Positions 26,065 through 35,988 of a stretch of 64,000 nt of DNA are shown here, one piece after another (the first letter of the stretch is position 1; each line of letters opens with the position of its first letter). The notes beneath the pieces were generated by a model. It made no database searches. It was not told the origin of the DNA and saw only the letters and a program-made list of their open reading frames with translations. Position numbers and translations under genes: made by a program. Source of the stretch: Streptococcus timonensis (GTDB taxonomy: Bacteria; Bacillota; Bacilli; Lactobacillales; Streptococcaceae); NCBI RefSeq assembly GCF_900095845.1, contig NZ_FMIX01000004.1:69501-133500 (forward strand), written 5' to 3'.

Positions 26065-27891
26065 ATGAATAACTTGATTAAATCAAAACTGGAGCTCTTG
26101 CCGACTAGCCCTGGTTGTTACATTCACAAAGACAAGAACGGTACTATCATCTATGTGGGGAAGGCTAAAAATCTGCGCAATCGGGTGCGGTCCTACTTCC
26201 GTGGGAGCCATGATACCAAGACAGAAGCCCTGGTGTCTGAAATTGTGGATTTTGAGTTTATTGTCACGGAGTCTAATATTGAGGCCCTTCTTTTAGAGAT
26301 TAATCTCATCAAGGAAAACAAGCCTAAGTACAATATTATGCTCAAGGATGATAAGTCCTATCCTTTCATCAAAATCACCAATGAGCGCTATCCTCGACTA
26401 ATTATTACTCGTCAGGTCAAAAAAGACGGAGGTCTCTATTTTGGTCCCTATCCGGATGTGGGGGCAGCCAATGAAATCAAACGGCTATTGGACCGGATTT
26501 TCCCGTTTCGCAAGTGTACCAATCCTCCTTCCAAGGTTTGTTTTTATTACCATATCGGCCAGTGTATGGCTCATACGGTTTGTCGAAAGGATGAAGCCTA
26601 TTTTAAAGCTATGTCCCAAGAAGTCTCTGATTTTCTCAAGGGGCAAGACGATAAAATCATTGATGACCTCAAGGAGAAGATGGCTGTGGCAGCCCAAAGT
26701 ATGGAGTTTGAACGTGCAGCGGAATACCGTGATTTGATTCAGGCCATTGGCACCCTTCGGACTAAGCAACGAGTCATGGCTAAAGACCTCCAAAACCGTG
26801 ATGTATTTGGTTACTATGTGGATAAGGGGTGGATGTGTGTTCAGGTTTTCTTTGTCCGTCAAGGTAAACTGATTGAACGCGATGTCAATCTGTTCCCTTA
26901 TTACAACGATCCAGACGAGGATTTCCTGACCTATGTGGGGCAGTTTTATCAAGAAAAATCTCACTTGATTCCCAATGAAATCCTGATTCCTCAAGATATT
27001 GACGAAGAAGCTATCAAGGCTTTGGTTGATACTAAGGTCCTCAAACCCCAGCGAGGGGAGAAGAAGCAACTGGTTAATCTAGCTATCAAAAACGCTCGTG
27101 TTAGTTTAGAGGAGAAGTTTAATCTGTTAGAGAAATCAGTCGAAAAGACTCAAGGAGCTATTGAAAATCTTGGGCGACTTCTACAAATTCCAACCCCAGT
27201 CCGTATCGAGTCTTTTGATAACTCTAATATTATGGGGACTAGTCCAGTCTCTGCTATGGTTGTTTTTGTCAACGGGAAACCGAGCAAGAAGGATTACCGC
27301 AAGTATAAAATCAAGACGGTGGTCGGACCAGATGACTATGCAAGTATGCGAGAGGTTATTCGTAGACGTTATGGACGGGTCCAGCGTGACGGTTTGACAC
27401 CGCCAGATCTAATCGTCATCGATGGTGGTCAGGGACAGGTTAACATTGCTAAGCAAGTTATCCAAGAGGAGTTGGGGTTGGATATTCCTATCGCAGGTCT
27501 GCAAAAAAATGACAAGCACCAAACTCATGAGTTGCTCTTTGGAGATCCTCTTGAAGTGGTAGAGTTGTCTAGGAATTCTCAGGAATTTTTCCTCCTCCAA
27601 CGCATTCAAGATGAAGTGCACCGTTTTGCCATTACCTTTCACCGGCAACTTCGTTCTAAGAATTCCTTCTCCTCTCAATTGGATGGAATTGAAGGTTTGG
27701 GTCCCAAACGCAAGCAGAATTTGATGAAATATTTCAAATCTCTGACAAAAATCAAGGAAGCTAGCGTGGACGAGATTGTTGCAGTTGGTATACCAAGAGC
27801 AGTGGCAGAGACAGTTCATCAGCACTTAAATCTAGAAGAAGACTCAGCGCTAGCTCAAGTAGCTGAGAAGCCGGTTGAATACAAGGAATAA
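26065..27891 (+). CDS. uvrC: UvrABC excinuclease subunit C
   Basis: 608 residues. It makes the two incisions in nucleotide excision repair with UvrB. Domains in order: GIY-YIG nuclease ([21 protein letters not shown], 17-37), Cys-rich region ([23 protein letters not shown]), UVR/UvrB-binding helix (~200-235), RNase-H-like endonuclease ([39 protein letters not shown]) and C-terminal helix-hairpin-helix ([18 protein letters not shown]). The start codon has no ribosome binding site and lies 6 nt after a strong extended -10. Confidence 0.96.
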   Translation: MNNLIKSKLELLPTSPGCYIHKDKNGTIIYVGKAKNLRNRVRSYFRGSHDTKTEALVSEIVDFEFIVTESNIEALLLEINLIKENKPKYNIMLKDDKSYPFIKITNERYPRLIITRQVKKDGGLYFGPYPDVGAANEIKRLLDRIFPFRKCTNPPSKVCFYYHIGQCMAHTVCRKDEAYFKAMSQEVSDFLKGQDDKIIDDLKEKMAVAAQSMEFERAAEYRDLIQAIGTLRTKQRVMAKDLQNRDVFGYYVDKGWMCVQVFFVRQGKLIERDVNLFPYYNDPDEDFLTYVGQFYQEKSHLIPNEILIPQDIDEEAIKALVDTKVLKPQRGEKKQLVNLAIKNARVSLEEKFNLLEKSVEKTQGAIENLGRLLQIPTPVRIESFDNSNIMGTSPVSAMVVFVNGKPSKKDYRKYKIKTVVGPDDYASMREVIRRRYGRVQRDGLTPPDLIVIDGGQGQVNIAKQVIQEELGLDIPIAGLQKNDKHQTHELLFGDPLEVVELSRNSQEFFLLQRIQDEVHRFAITFHRQLRSKNSFSSQLDGIEGLGPKRKQNLMKYFKSLTKIKEASVDEIVAVGIPRAVAETVHQHLNLEEDSALAQVAEKPVEYKE

Positions 27892-27941
27892 AGTAGCAAT
27901 GGAATGTTTTGGCTTTAGTGGGTGCAAGCTAGTCGGATTTG

Positions 27942-27950
27942 TGGTAAAAT
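27942..27950 (+). promoter_or_regulatory. Extended -10 promoter of the rsmH-ftsL-pbp2X-mraY cluster
   Basis: TGG-TAAAAT ends 9 nt before the rsmH ATG, leaving a leader of only a few nucleotides. Confidence 0.5.
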
Positions 27951-27959
27951 AGATAGGAT

Positions 27960-28910
27960 ATGACAAAAGAATTTCATCATGTAACGGTCATGCTCCATGA
28001 GACCATTGATATGCTAGATGTAAAACCTGATGGTATTTACGTTGATGCGACCTTGGGAGGAGCAGGACACAGCGAGTATTTATTAAGTAAGTTAAGCGAG
28101 AAAGGGCATCTCTATGCCTTTGATCAAGACCAGAATGCCATTGATAATGCGCAAAAACGTTTGGCTCCCTATATCGAAAAGGGAATGGTAACCTTCATCA
28201 AGGATAATTTCCGTCATTTGAAGGACCGCTTACATGACTTAGGTGTGACTGAAATTGATGGAATTTGTTATGATTTAGGTGTGTCAAGCCCGCAGTTGGA
28301 TCAACGTGAACGTGGTTTTTCCTATAAGAAGGATGCACCGCTGGATATGCGCATGAATCAGGAAGCTAGTTTGACCGCTTATGAAGTTGTTAATCACTAT
28401 GACTACCATGATTTGGTAAGAATCTTTTTCAAATATGGAGAGGACAAGTTTTCCAAACAGATTGCTCGAAAAATTGAACAGGCACGTGAACAGAAACCGA
28501 TTGAGACCACGACGGAATTGGCAGAGATTATTAAATCTGCCAAACCGGCAAAGGAGCTCAAGAAAAAAGGCCACCCAGCCAAACAAATTTTCCAAGCTAT
28601 CCGTATAGAGGTCAATGATGAACTGGGTGCTGCAGATGAATCAATCCAGCAGGCTATGGATATGCTGGCTCTAGATGGCAGAATATCAGTGATTACCTTC
28701 CATTCTCTGGAAGATCGTTTGACCAAGCAACTATTTAAGGAAGCTTCGACAGTAGAAGTTCCAAAAGGCTTGCCTTTTATTCCAGATGAACTCAAGCCCA
28801 AAATGGAATTGGTTTCTCGCAAGCCGATTTTACCAAGCAAGGCAGAATTAGAAGCTAATAATCGTTCCCATTCAGCTAAGCTAAGAGTCGCTAGAAAAAT
28901 TCACAAGTAA
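27960..28910 (+). CDS. rsmH: 16S rRNA (cytosine1402-N4)-methyltransferase
   Basis: 316 residues (old name MraW). It methylates N4 of C1402 in the 16S rRNA decoding centre. Motifs: [24 protein letters not shown] (SAM site), [18 protein letters not shown], and [14 protein letters not shown] followed by [21 protein letters not shown]. It heads the conserved division/cell-wall cluster; ftsL follows after 9 nt. An extended -10 TGG-TAAAAT ends 9 nt before the ATG, so any leader is very short. Confidence 0.96.
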   Translation: MTKEFHHVTVMLHETIDMLDVKPDGIYVDATLGGAGHSEYLLSKLSEKGHLYAFDQDQNAIDNAQKRLAPYIEKGMVTFIKDNFRHLKDRLHDLGVTEIDGICYDLGVSSPQLDQRERGFSYKKDAPLDMRMNQEASLTAYEVVNHYDYHDLVRIFFKYGEDKFSKQIARKIEQAREQKPIETTTELAEIIKSAKPAKELKKKGHPAKQIFQAIRIEVNDELGAADESIQQAMDMLALDGRISVITFHSLEDRLTKQLFKEASTVEVPKGLPFIPDELKPKMELVSRKPILPSKAELEANNRSHSAKLRVARKIHK

Positions 28911-28919
28911 GAGGATAAA

Positions 28920-29237
28920 ATGATAGAAAAAAGAGAAACGACTAGCCAACTACTTCAGGCACGTATCAAGAGATTCTCGCGGGTTGAAAAGGCTTTTTAC
29001 CTTTCAATTGCCATTACAGCCCTAGTCTTAGCTATCAGTGTTGTTTATATGCAAACAAAGCTATTGCAAGTCCAAAGTGAGTTGACGAGTGTGAATGCTC
29101 AGATTGAAGAGAAGAAGACCGAGTTGGACGATGCTAAGCAAGAAGTCAATGAATTAATCCGGTCAGAACGCTTAACAGGTATTGCAGATTCGCAAGAGTT
29201 ACAATTATATAATGATAATATCCGATCGGCGGAGTAG
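28920..29237 (+). CDS. ftsL: Cell division protein FtsL
   Basis: 105 residues. Short basic cytoplasmic tail, one membrane segment (~27-47: AFYLSIAITALVLAISVVYM), then an extracellular coiled coil (~50-90). This is the FtsL layout; FtsL works with DivIC and FtsB-like partners in the septal complex. It is assigned by position between rsmH and pbp2X plus topology, since FtsL sequences are poorly conserved. It ends 3 nt before pbp2X. Confidence 0.92.
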   Translation: MIEKRETTSQLLQARIKRFSRVEKAFYLSIAITALVLAISVVYMQTKLLQVQSELTSVNAQIEEKKTELDDAKQEVNELIRSERLTGIADSQELQLYNDNIRSAE

Positions 29238-29240
29238 TAG

Positions 29241-31496
29241 ATGAAAACTATAAAAGAAAAAATAATACGCTTTGCCATTAAGAATCGTAAATCTCCAATG
29301 GAAAACCGCAGACGAGTGGGAAAGAGTCTGAGCCTTTTGGCCGTCTTTCTCTTTGCTGTTTTTTTGGTTAATTTTGCGGTAATTATTGGTACAGGCTCCA
29401 AGTTTGGTGTTAACTTAGTTAAGGAAGCAGCTAGAGTTCACCAGACTACACGAACAGTTCCTGCAAAGAGGGGAACCATATACGACCGTAATGGAACACC
29501 TATAGCAGAAGATGCCACATCTTATAATGTTTATGCGGTAATTGACAAAGAATATAAATCTGCAAACGGTGAGATTCTTTATGTTGAAGAATCTCAGTAT
29601 AACAAAGTCGCGGAAGTCTTTCATAAGTATTTAGATATGGAAGAATCTTATGTAAAGGAGCAACTTTCTCAGCCTAATCTAAAGCAGGTTTCTTTTGGTG
29701 CTAAAGGAAGTGGCATTACTTATGCAAATATGATGTCTATTAAAAATGATCTGGAAGCTGCAAAGATAGAAGGTATTGACTTCACCACAAGTCCCAATCG
29801 AAGTTATCCAAATGGCCAGTTTGCTTCATCTTTTATAGGATTGGCTCAATTGCATGAGAATGAAGATGGCACAAAAGGACTCATCGGAACATCTGGAATG
29901 GAAAGTTCTTTAAATAGCATATTAGCTGGTACCGATGGTATTATTACATATGAGAAAGATCGTCTAGGAAATATAGTTCCAGGAACTGAAAAAATTACTC
30001 AGCAAACGATCAATGGAAAAGACGTTTATACAACCTTGTCTAGTCCACTACAATCCTTTTTAGAGAGTCAGATGAATATCTTTCAAGCTAAACTTAAAGT
30101 TAAATATGTCAACGCTACTTTGGTGAGTGCCAAAACGGGAGAAATTCTTGCAACGACACAAAGGCCAACTTTTGATGCAGATACAAAAGAAGGACTGGAT
30201 GAGAATTTTGTTTGGAGAGACTTTCTATATCAAAGCAACTATGAACCTGGATCAACCATGAAGGTAATGACTCTGGCGGCGGCTATTGACAATAAAACAT
30301 TTCCTGGAGGGGAGTATTTTAATAGTAGTGAATTAAAAATTGCTGATGTTACCATCAAGGACTGGGATGTAAATGAAGGCTTGACGAGTGGTGGAATGAT
30401 GACTTACTCACAAGGATTTGCCCACTCTAGTAATGTCGGAATGACCTTGTTAGAGCAAAAGATGGGAGATACAACTTGGTTGGATTATCTCAATCGTTTC
30501 AAATTCGGAATTCCAACAAGATTTGGGATGAATAATGAGTATGGTGGACAATTGCCTGATGACAATATTGTTAATATTGCCATGAGTTCCTTCGGTCAGG
30601 GTATTTCTGTAACTCAAACGCAAATGCTTAGAGCTTTTACAGCTATTGCTAATGATGGAGTTATGCTAGAGCCTAAATTTATCAGTGCTTTATATGATCC
30701 AAATGATGAGACGGTTCGTAAGTCGAAAAAAGAAGTAGTGGGGAATCCTGTTTCTAAGGAAGCAGCTAGCGTGACACGAGAGCATATGGTTACGGTAGGA
30801 ACAGATCCCTATTATGGAACCCTGTATAACCATAGAGAGGGGAGAGGAGTGATTTCTCTTCCAAATCAAAGCGTTGCAATGAAATCTGGGACTGCACAGA
30901 TTGCTGATGAGCAAAACGGTGGATATTTAGTTGGGGAAACCAATCATATCTTTTCTGTGGTAACCATGCATCCTTCTGAAAATCCTGATTTTATTCTCTA
31001 TGTGACAGTTCAACAACCAGAACATTATTCTCAGGCTATGCTTGGTGAATTTGCCAATCCTATACTTGAGAGAGCTTCGGCCATGAAAGAATTGCTTAAT
31101 CTCCAATCAACTGCTAAGAATTTAGATCAAGTAACAACTACAACTAGCTACGCAATGCCTTCGACTAAAGACTATAGTCCTGGGGGATTGGCAGAAGAAC
31201 TACGTCGTAACCTTGTACAACCGATTGTTGTTGGTTCAGGTACTAAAATTAAGGAAAGCTCAGTAGCAGAGGGAACCAATTTAGATGCTAATGAACAAAT
31301 CTTACTTCTTTCTGATAAGGTAGAAGAAATGCCGGATTTGTATGGTTGGACGAAGCAAAATGTTGAAAAGTTAGCTAAGTGGCTAAATATTGAAGTTGAA
31401 TTTGAAGGCAGTGGAGAAACTGTTAAAAAACAAAGTGTTCGAACCAATACAACTTTGAAAGATTTACAGAAAATAAAAATAACTTTAGGAGATTAG
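29241..31496 (+). CDS. pbpX: Penicillin-binding protein 2X (septal class B transpeptidase)
   Basis: 751 residues. One N-terminal membrane segment (~31-53), dimerisation domain ([14 protein letters not shown]), transpeptidase domain and two C-terminal PASTA domains. Active-site motifs: STMK (~338), HSSN (~395) and KSGT (~548). It cross-links septal peptidoglycan and is a main beta-lactam target. Compared with the R6 protein from memory, the residue three after STMK is Thr (Met343 in R6) and Gly replaces Arg384; both changes are known from beta-lactam-resistant mosaic alleles but may be native here. Confidence 0.96.
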   Translation: MKTIKEKIIRFAIKNRKSPMENRRRVGKSLSLLAVFLFAVFLVNFAVIIGTGSKFGVNLVKEAARVHQTTRTVPAKRGTIYDRNGTPIAEDATSYNVYAVIDKEYKSANGEILYVEESQYNKVAEVFHKYLDMEESYVKEQLSQPNLKQVSFGAKGSGITYANMMSIKNDLEAAKIEGIDFTTSPNRSYPNGQFASSFIGLAQLHENEDGTKGLIGTSGMESSLNSILAGTDGIITYEKDRLGNIVPGTEKITQQTINGKDVYTTLSSPLQSFLESQMNIFQAKLKVKYVNATLVSAKTGEILATTQRPTFDADTKEGLDENFVWRDFLYQSNYEPGSTMKVMTLAAAIDNKTFPGGEYFNSSELKIADVTIKDWDVNEGLTSGGMMTYSQGFAHSSNVGMTLLEQKMGDTTWLDYLNRFKFGIPTRFGMNNEYGGQLPDDNIVNIAMSSFGQGISVTQTQMLRAFTAIANDGVMLEPKFISALYDPNDETVRKSKKEVVGNPVSKEAASVTREHMVTVGTDPYYGTLYNHREGRGVISLPNQSVAMKSGTAQIADEQNGGYLVGETNHIFSVVTMHPSENPDFILYVTVQQPEHYSQAMLGEFANPILERASAMKELLNLQSTAKNLDQVTTTTSYAMPSTKDYSPGGLAEELRRNLVQPIVVGSGTKIKESSVAEGTNLDANEQILLLSDKVEEMPDLYGWTKQNVEKLAKWLNIEVEFEGSGETVKKQSVRTNTTLKDLQKIKITLGD

Positions 31497-31497
31497 T

Positions 31498-32478
31498 ATG
31501 ATCATGTCTATTCTTGCTGGAGTGTGCGCTTTTATTCTAACGGTCATTGGAATTCCAGCCTTTATCCGTTTTTATCGTAAAGCACAAATCACTGGTCAGC
31601 AGATGCACGAGGATGTGAAACAGCATCAAGCAAAAGCTGGGACACCAACAATGGGTGGAATTGTTTTCCTTATAGTAGGTGTTTTAGTCAGCTTTATCTT
31701 TGCGCTTTTAACAAATCAATTAACCAACAATGTAGGGATGATACTCTTCATCTTGCTGCTATATGGTTTGGTAGGTTTTTTAGATGACTTTCTCAAGGTT
31801 TTTAGAAAAATCAATGAAGGGCTTAATCCAAAACAAAAACTCTTGCTTCAACTAGTCGGAGGAGTAATCTTCTATTTCTTCTATGATAGAGGTGGAGATA
31901 TCTTGAATGTTTTTGGTTATCCCCTACACCTGGGAGTCTTTTATATCTTCTTTGCTCTCTTTTGGTTAGTCGGTTTTTCAAACGCTGTTAACTTGACTGA
32001 CGGAATTGATGGGTTGGCAAGTATCTCAGTAGTGATTAGCCTATCTGCCTATGGAATCATTGCTTATGTACAAAACCAATTGGATATTCTCCTGGTGATT
32101 CTTGCCATGATTGGTGGTCTTCTTGGTTTCTTCGTCTTTAACCACAAGCCTGCTAAGGTATTTATGGGGGATGTCGGAAGTTTAGCACTTGGAGGAATGT
32201 TAGCGGCTATTTCCATGGCTCTTCACCAGGAATGGACCCTGCTCTTGATTGGTCTCGTTTATGTTTTTGAAACAACATCTGTTATGATGCAGGTTAGCTA
32301 CTTTAAGATTAGTGGAGGCAAGCGTATATTCCGTATGACACCCGTTCATCATCATTTTGAGTTGGGTGGATTTTCAGGTAAAGGTCAAGCCTGGAGTGAG
32401 TGGAAGGTAGACTTCTTCTTTTGGGGAGTGGGCTTGCTTGCTAGTCTCGTTACCTTGGCTTTCATGTATTTATTCTAA
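31498..32478 (+). CDS. mraY: Phospho-N-acetylmuramoyl-pentapeptide transferase
   Basis: 326 residues, with about ten membrane segments. It makes lipid I from UDP-MurNAc-pentapeptide and undecaprenyl phosphate. Motifs: [16 protein letters not shown] (catalytic Asp pair), [20 protein letters not shown] and the C-terminal [11 protein letters not shown]. The start ATG 31498 follows AGGAGAT; a second in-frame ATG two codons later is possible. It is the last gene of the cluster; a strong terminator follows. Confidence 0.97.
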   Translation: MIMSILAGVCAFILTVIGIPAFIRFYRKAQITGQQMHEDVKQHQAKAGTPTMGGIVFLIVGVLVSFIFALLTNQLTNNVGMILFILLLYGLVGFLDDFLKVFRKINEGLNPKQKLLLQLVGGVIFYFFYDRGGDILNVFGYPLHLGVFYIFFALFWLVGFSNAVNLTDGIDGLASISVVISLSAYGIIAYVQNQLDILLVILAMIGGLLGFFVFNHKPAKVFMGDVGSLALGGMLAAISMALHQEWTLLLIGLVYVFETTSVMMQVSYFKISGGKRIFRMTPVHHHFELGGFSGKGQAWSEWKVDFFFWGVGLLASLVTLAFMYLF

Positions 32479-32496
32479 AATAGAATATTGGATTAT

Positions 32497-32527
32497 AAAA
32501 GAGAAGGATTTATACCCTTCTCTTTTT
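32497..32527 (+). terminator. Terminator after mraY
   Basis: AAAAGAGAAGG / CCTTCTCTTTTT stem (32497-32507 with 32516-32527). Confidence 0.88.
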
Positions 32528-32606
32528 AGTTCCTATTTTCTTCAATTGAGGAATCCTTTTCTCAAAAAAGTAAAATTATGATAAAATGGAAAAAAAGAAA
32601 GATGAA

Positions 32607-33131
32607 ATGATGAGTTATTTTAAAAAATATAGATTTGATAAAAGCAAGTTCAAGTTAGGGATGCGCACCTTTAAAACAGGAATCGCTGTTTTTTTGGTCC
32701 TCATGATTTTTGGTTTTTTTGGATGGAAGGGACTTCAGATTGGAGCTCTTACAGCCGTTTTTAGTTTGAGAGAAGACTTTGATAAGAGTGTCCACTTTGG
32801 GACATCACGTATTTTAGGGAATAGTATCGGTGGTTTTTATGCGCTGATTTTCTTTCTCTTGAACAACTTTTTTCACGGAGCCTTTTGGGTAACTCTCCTT
32901 GTGGTTCCGATATGTACCATGTTAACCATCATGACAAATGTTGCTATGAACAATAAGTCAGGGGTCATTGGGGGAGTTGCAGCCATGCTGATTATTACCC
33001 TATCAATTCCGAGCGGAGAGACTGTTTTGTACGTGTTTGCTCGAGTTTTTGAGACTTTTATGGGAGTTTTTGTAGCAATTCTAGTAAATTATGATATAGA
33101 TCGCTTGCGGAGTCTCATACAGAAAAAATAA
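32607..33131 (+). CDS. Aromatic acid exporter family (FUSC-like) membrane protein
   Basis: 174 residues from ATG 32607 with four to five membrane segments (FKTGIAVFLVLMIFGFF, LQIGALTAVFSL, FYALIFFLLNNFF, VTLLVVPICTMLTI, VIGGVAAMLIITL, VFVAILVNYDIDR). It resembles the N-terminal membrane half of the ArAE/FUSC group; the function in streptococci is unknown. An in-frame ATG at 32586 lies inside the -10 box (TGA-TAAAAT, ext. 32579-32587), so it cannot be the start of a transcript from that promoter. Downstream ATG 32607 or 32610 is used. Confidence 0.75.
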   Translation: MMSYFKKYRFDKSKFKLGMRTFKTGIAVFLVLMIFGFFGWKGLQIGALTAVFSLREDFDKSVHFGTSRILGNSIGGFYALIFFLLNNFFHGAFWVTLLVVPICTMLTIMTNVAMNNKSGVIGGVAAMLIITLSIPSGETVLYVFARVFETFMGVFVAILVNYDIDRLRSLIQKK

Positions 33132-33136
33132 AATAA

Positions 33137-33189
33137 TGTCACAAGATATGACATTAACAATTGACGATTGATTTTTTTTAGACTATAAT
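33137..33189 (+). promoter_or_regulatory. glnRA promoter with GlnR operator
   Basis: A perfect GlnR box TGTNA-N7-TNACAT lies at 33137-33154, just upstream of TTGACG (33161-33166). A 17-bp spacer leads to TATAAT (33184-33189). This matches the known autoregulated glnRA promoter of streptococci. Confidence 0.88.
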
Positions 33190-33213
33190 AGACAGAAAGA
33201 AGAGGAAGTGCAC

Positions 33214-33570
33214 ATGAAGGAAAAAGAATTTCGTCGCAATATGGCAGTTTTCCCCATTGGTAGTGTTATGAAGCTGACCGATCTTTCGGCGCGTCAAATT
33301 CGTTATTATGAAGATCAAGAGTTGATAAAACCTGATCGAAACGAAGGCAATCGCCGGATGTATTCTTTAAATGATATGGATCGGTTGCTTGAGATTAAGG
33401 ATTATATCTCTGAAGGTCTGAACATTGCTGCTATCAAGAAAAAATATGCCGAACGTGAGGCGAAAGCCAAGAAACCAGTCAGTCAAACTGAGGTGCGTCG
33501 GGCCCTTCGGAATGAAGTTCTTCAACAAAGTCGCTTTGCTTCTCAACAATCGCCTTTTGGTCGCGGTTAG
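33214..33570 (+). CDS. glnR: Nitrogen regulator GlnR
   Basis: 118 residues from ATG 33214 (AGAGG ribosome binding site; a GTG at 33208 is less likely). MerR-family repressor of nitrogen genes that acts with feedback-inhibited glutamine synthetase. The winged helix has the typical MKLTDLSARQIRYYEDQELIKPDRNEGNRRMYS sequence in two blocks, and the C-terminus ends in the conserved SPFGRG. It is followed 35 nt later by glnA. An exact GlnR box precedes its own promoter. Confidence 0.96.
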   Translation: MKEKEFRRNMAVFPIGSVMKLTDLSARQIRYYEDQELIKPDRNEGNRRMYSLNDMDRLLEIKDYISEGLNIAAIKKKYAEREAKAKKPVSQTEVRRALRNEVLQQSRFASQQSPFGRG

Positions 33571-33605
33571 GCAACCGCTAGTCGTCATATATAAGGAGAA
33601 AAACC

Positions 33606-34952
33606 ATGCCAATCACAGCTGCAGATATTCGTCGTGAAGTTAAGGAAAAAAATGTAACCTTTATCCGTCTCATGTTTTCAGATATTTTGGGAACAATGAA
33701 AAACGTCGAAATTCCTGCTACAGATGAACAACTAGACAAGGTCTTGTCAAACAAGGCTATGTTTGATGGATCTTCTATTGAAGGGTTTGTTCGTATCAAT
33801 GAATCAGATATGTACTTGTACCCTGACCTAGACACATGGACTGTCTTCCCTTGGGGAGATGAGAACGGTAGTGTCGCAGGATTGATCTGTGATGTCTATA
33901 CAACAGAAGGAGAGCCATTTGCTGGAGATCCTCGAAGCAACCTTAAACGAGCTCTTCATCACATGGAAAAAGTTGGATTCAAATCTTTCAACCTTGGTCC
34001 GGAACCAGAATTCTTCCTATTCAAGCTTGATGAAAATGGAGACCCAACTCTTGAGGTGAATGACAAGGGTGGTTATTTTGATTTGGCGCCTACAGACCTT
34101 GCGGATAATACCCGTCGTGAGATTGTAAATGTCTTGACTAAAATGGGATTTGAAGTAGAAGCCAGTCACCACGAAGTTGCCGTAGGTCAACATGAGATTG
34201 ACTTTAAGTATGATGAAGTTCTTCGTGCATGTGACAAGATTCAAATCTTTAAACTTGTTGTAAAAACAATTGCGCGTAAACATGGTTTGTATGCAACCTT
34301 TATGGCTAAACCAAAATTTGGTATCGCTGGTTCAGGGATGCACTGCAATATGTCCTTGTTTGACGCGGAAGGAAACAACGCCTTCTTTGATCCAAATGAT
34401 CCAAAAGGAATGCAATTGTCAGAAACAGCCTATCATTTCCTTGGTGGTTTGATCAAGCACGCTTACAATTACACAGCTATTATGAACCCAACAGTAAATT
34501 CATACAAACGTTTGGTTCCAGGCTACGAAGCTCCGGTTTACATCGCTTGGGCTGGTCGTAACCGTTCACCACTTGTCCGCGTTCCTGCTACTCGTGGAAT
34601 GGGAACTCGACTTGAGTTGCGCTCAGTTGACCCAATGGCTAATCCATACATCGCAATGGCTGTTCTTTTGGAAGTTGGTTTGCACGGGATCGAAAACAAA
34701 ATCGAAGCACCAGCACCAATCGAAGAAAACATCTATATTATGACTGCAGAAGAGCGTAAAGAGGCTGGCATCACAGACCTTCCATCAACTCTTCATAACG
34801 CTTTGAAGGCTATGACAGAAGACGAAGTGGTTAAAGCAGCTCTAGGTGAACACATCTACACTAGCTTCCTTGAAGCCAAACGAATTGAGTGGGCAAGTTA
34901 CGCAACCTTCGTTTCACAATGGGAAATTGATAACTACCTAGATCTATACTAA
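33606..34952 (+). CDS. glnA: Glutamine synthetase, type I
   Basis: 448 residues. It makes glutamine from glutamate, ammonia and ATP and signals nitrogen status to GlnR. Motifs: [56 protein letters not shown], and the adjacent NRSPLVRVP; the Glu-flap region is NRSP-type. No adenylylation-site extension is visible, consistent with the Gram-positive GSI-alpha form. The ribosome binding site AAGGAGA is strong. A terminator follows. Confidence 0.97.
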   Translation: MPITAADIRREVKEKNVTFIRLMFSDILGTMKNVEIPATDEQLDKVLSNKAMFDGSSIEGFVRINESDMYLYPDLDTWTVFPWGDENGSVAGLICDVYTTEGEPFAGDPRSNLKRALHHMEKVGFKSFNLGPEPEFFLFKLDENGDPTLEVNDKGGYFDLAPTDLADNTRREIVNVLTKMGFEVEASHHEVAVGQHEIDFKYDEVLRACDKIQIFKLVVKTIARKHGLYATFMAKPKFGIAGSGMHCNMSLFDAEGNNAFFDPNDPKGMQLSETAYHFLGGLIKHAYNYTAIMNPTVNSYKRLVPGYEAPVYIAWAGRNRSPLVRVPATRGMGTRLELRSVDPMANPYIAMAVLLEVGLHGIENKIEAPAPIEENIYIMTAEERKEAGITDLPSTLHNALKAMTEDEVVKAALGEHIYTSFLEAKRIEWASYATFVSQWEIDNYLDLY

Positions 34953-34963
34953 TGATAAATCAG

Positions 34964-34993
34964 AAAGATTGTCCGTGAGGACGATCTTTTTTT
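34964..34993 (+). terminator. Terminator after glnA
   Basis: 11-bp stem (34964-34974 with 34979-34989), loop GTGA, T run. Confidence 0.88.
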
Positions 34994-34994
34994 C

Positions 34995-35046
34995 TTGCAA
35001 TTTATATCGAGATGTGATATATTTTATATAACGAAGTGCGATATAT
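34995..35046 (+). promoter_or_regulatory. padR promoter with paired repeats (probable PadR operator)
   Basis: TTGCAA (34995-35000), 17-bp spacer, extended -10 TGA-TATATT (35015-35023). Two related 15-mers, 35008-35022 and 35032-35046 (12 of 15 identical, 24 bp apart), cover the -10 and the start region. The sequence is also palindromic around CGATATATCG. Confidence 0.6.
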
Positions 35047-35071
35047 CGGATTAAATAGGAGGTCTGATTAA

Positions 35072-35392
35072 ATGGAATTAACAGATAAGATTAGGCGTGT
35101 CTACCTTCCCATGACTGAAACGGGTTTTTATATTCTATTCTGTCTGCAAAAGGAGAATCATGGCTATGGTATTACTCAAAAGGTTAAAGAGATGACAGAT
35201 TCGCAAGTGTCAATTAGTCCTGGAACTATGTATGGGACCCTATCGAAGATGGAAAAGGATGGTTTGGTTTCCTTTGTCCGAGAAGAGGAGAAACGTAAAA
35301 TCTATCAGATAACAGACTTGGGCCGAAAAGTTTTAGAGATTGAGTTGAAACGTATTGAACGGCTCTATAGAAACAGTCGGGAGGAGCTTTGA
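35072..35392 (+). CDS. PadR family transcriptional regulator
   Basis: 106 residues. PadR winged helix: GFYILFCLQKENHGYGITQKV, then ISPGTMYGTLSKMEKDGLVSFV and RKIYQITDLGRKVLE. It is a short subfamily-2 PadR that probably represses its own operon. Its stop shares one base with the ATG of the following DUF2812 gene, so three genes are co-transcribed. This PadR + DUF2812 pairing is common in Firmicutes, where the inducing signal is mostly unknown. Confidence 0.92.
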   Translation: MELTDKIRRVYLPMTETGFYILFCLQKENHGYGITQKVKEMTDSQVSISPGTMYGTLSKMEKDGLVSFVREEEKRKIYQITDLGRKVLEIELKRIERLYRNSREEL

Positions 35393-35967
35393 TGGAAAAG
35401 AAAGTTGTTTATAGAATTGCTACCATTGCGGATTATGATAGAGAGGCTCTCTATCTCGGAAAAATGCATGTTCAGGGCTGGAAACTTAAGGAAGTAAATT
35501 ATTCTAACTTAGTAGTTGCGGTTAAGTATACTTTTGAAAAGTGCCAACCGGAGCAGGTGGTTTATCAGTTGGACTTTTATCCTATGAAAAAGTCAGAGAG
35601 AGCTCCCTATTTACAACTATTTAAAGATTGTGGGTGGGAACATATTACAGACTTTAATGGTTTTTCCTACTTTAGAAAGCTTTATTCTGGAGTTGAATCG
35701 GATGCCGAGTTTGAAATTTATAATGACGCGGCCGGGAAGTTAGCAATGGTCAAGAAGATTTTAACAATGCGAATGCTTCCTATTTTGCTTCTCTTTTCAG
35801 CACTACTACCGGTTTTCTCAAAGTTTGTCAGTGGAGGTAGTTCTTTCAGTTGGGGAATGTTTTTGATTGTTATCACAGACTGTACTTTATTGATAGTTTT
35901 CACGATTCAGATTTCTTATATTTTTTGGAGATTGTTTCAAAAGTGGAGAGAATTATCTGATAAATAA
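35392..35967 (+). CDS. DUF2812 membrane protein (first copy)
   Basis: 191 residues from ATG 35392, which overlaps the padR stop; GGAGG at 35381-35385 supports it. The N-terminal ~100 residues form the DUF2812 domain (YRIATIADYDREALYLGKMHVQGWKL, YQLDFYP, DCGWEHITDFNGFSYFRK). Two membrane segments follow (~125-145 and ~152-175) with a short charged tail. Function unknown; it probably senses or transmits an envelope signal to PadR. It is paralogous to the next gene. Confidence 0.85.
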   Translation: MEKKVVYRIATIADYDREALYLGKMHVQGWKLKEVNYSNLVVAVKYTFEKCQPEQVVYQLDFYPMKKSERAPYLQLFKDCGWEHITDFNGFSYFRKLYSGVESDAEFEIYNDAAGKLAMVKKILTMRMLPILLLFSALLPVFSKFVSGGSSFSWGMFLIVITDCTLLIVFTIQISYIFWRLFQKWRELSDK

Positions 35968-35988
35968 AACCATTTTGGAGGTTAGACA

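Noticed and set aside
26485..27069. 194-aa open frame antisense to uvrC
   Set aside because: Shadow of the conserved uvrC reading frame with no ribosome binding site or recognisable motif.
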